Of a stretch of 44,488 nucleotides of DNA, positions 43,780 to 44,488 are shown in pieces. Made by a program: the position numbers and the translations under genes. The DNA comes from Beverwykella pulmonaria (lineage: Eukaryota; Ascomycota; Dothideomycetes; Pleosporales; Melanommataceae). Within the stretch, counting starts at the first letter, position 1, and each line of letters begins with the position of its first letter. The stretch covers positions 1,357,058 to 1,401,545 of the forward strand of contig BCHH01000003.1 in the NCBI GenBank assembly GCA_001599595.1, read 5' to 3'. The notes under the pieces are model-generated. The model was not told the DNA's origin. It searched no databases and saw only the letters and a list, made by a program, of their open reading frames with translations.

Positions 43780-44194
43780 ACGAACACCTTGGTTACGCTA
43801 GCAGGGAGGACGGCCGACCCGCTCCGGCCACACCCTTGTGAGGTTGCGAATTCTGTAGGTGTTTTTAGAGTTGAGTTGGTTGGCCGGAGGCATGGTCAAG
43901 GTCGGCCCAACTGCCAAGACTTCGCACAGCCACAGCGTTAATAGTCATCATAAATAAATTACACCTCGATGATTACGTATGCTTGGGTTGTTATACTAGC
44001 CGAAATTGGTAGTTGGTTTGATCGGAAGTACCGACCGGGATAGCGGCCTTGCATGAAATTGTGCGCGACAGCAGGCATAAGGCTGATGATAACTTATCAG
44101 CATCATAGCAAAGTTCTAAGGCCTAATAAGGCCACTTATAAGTATTATGAAGTGGTAAGAGCTTCTCTGTCACACTATTAAGGGAGGCTCTCTG
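43780..44194 (-). repeat. Right inverted-repeat arm flanking the HET-NACHT-WD40 gene
   Basis: Reverse-complement counterpart of 38405-38832. The inner end is about 246 bp from the chosen NLR start codon. The outer end reads CTCTG-TA. It lacks an insert near the position of GCAGGCTTGCGG in the left arm. Confidence 0.88.
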
Positions 44195-44356
44195 TAAATC
44201 AGGCACGAAGGCAACTGTCGGTAACCCTGAGGTTATTCACGGTCACAGTAGAGGTAATCGACTGGTTGAATGTATTACCACGTAGCAGTGGGCTCCAATA
44301 CCGTAGTATTAGTGTCCTGCTTGTGTGGTGATGATATTCTTAAGGTTCTAAGATAC

Positions 44357-44452
44357 GAGGATCCTTGAGGATCCTTGACTCAGAAAGCTGATCACGTGAC
44401 TGCCGAGGATCCTTGAGGATCCTTGACTCAGAAAGCTGATCATGTGACTGCC
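44357..44452 (+). repeat. 48-bp tandem duplication with CACGTG-type sites
   Basis: Units at 44357-44404 and 44405-44452 differ only in one C/T (ATCACGTGAC against ATCATGTGAC). Each begins with two copies of GAGGATCCTT. A further ATCACGTGAT palindrome follows at 44467-44476. The rest of 44195-44488 shows no gene. Confidence 0.9.
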
Positions 44453-44488
44453 GCCAGAGCGGGGAAATCACGTGATATCAACGCTGAG

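Larger units (their letters stand above)
38405..44194. mobile_element. Candidate terminal-inverted-repeat unit carrying an NLR gene
   Basis: The two arms plus the HET-NACHT-WD40 gene make a 5.79-kb unit with TA on both outer sides (38403-38404 and 44195-44196) and matching CAGAG/CTCTG ends. No transposase is present. The outermost 30 bp align only weakly, so the exact ends are uncertain. Alternatives are two independent insertions of one repeat in opposite orientation, or a segmental inversion. Confidence 0.4.

Overview
The window reads as nuclear DNA of a filamentous ascomycete (Pezizomycotina; a dothideomycete is my guess, not proven). Genes carry short introns of about 47-128 bp with fungal branch sites (CTAAC, CTAAT, CTGAC) and YAG acceptors. 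The gene content is fungal: Mnn9, SUN-family wall protein, copper-fist regulator, Bzz1, Dbp5, and HET/NACHT, WD40 and ankyrin NLRs.

Layout. 0-6.2 kb is accessory: a SNF2 helicase entering from the left edge (the only sequence with N calls), a 54-bp minisatellite, an ankyrin gene that looks like the tail of an NLR, and about 2 kb of gene-poor DNA. 6.2-21.8 kb is a conserved housekeeping block: a coiled-coil hypothetical, a conserved fungal hypothetical, MNN9, a DUF202 membrane protein, DBP5, BZZ1 and a secreted SUN protein. 22.9-30 kb is accessory again: an alpha/beta-hydrolase - NTPase - ankyrin NLR on the minus strand, a decayed Gln/Tyr/Gly-rich tail downstream of it, and a broken DUF6601 membrane-protein gene. 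30-32.9 kb is gene-poor with transposon-like relics. 32.9-37 kb holds a Mac1-type copper-fist regulator divergent from EFM7. 37.5-44.5 kb is an orphan exon followed by a HET-NACHT-WD40 gene lying between two roughly 400-bp inverted repeats.

Main results. (1) Two adjacent minus-strand reading frames at 43533-39027 are one intact HET-NACHT-WD40 NLR of 1483 residues, joined by a clean 55-bp phase-0 intron. Its twelve near-identical WD40 repeats differ almost only at a few positions, the pattern of the HNWD/HET-E non-self recognition family. (2) The gene is tightly bracketed, less than 200 bp from each end, by inverted repeats whose outer ends abut TA on both sides: a possible mobile or foldback cassette carrying an NLR. 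(3) A second complete NLR (28437-23917, five-part model with four introns counted across both NLRs) has a hydrolase effector and a Walker B position lacking acidic residues. (4) Several lesions (CAA/CAG to stop, probable ATG to ATA, transition-rich divergence of the repeats) look like RIP or cytosine decay. Exon junctions were worked out by eye from splice signals and reading-frame continuity; family assignments rest on motif recognition without database searches.
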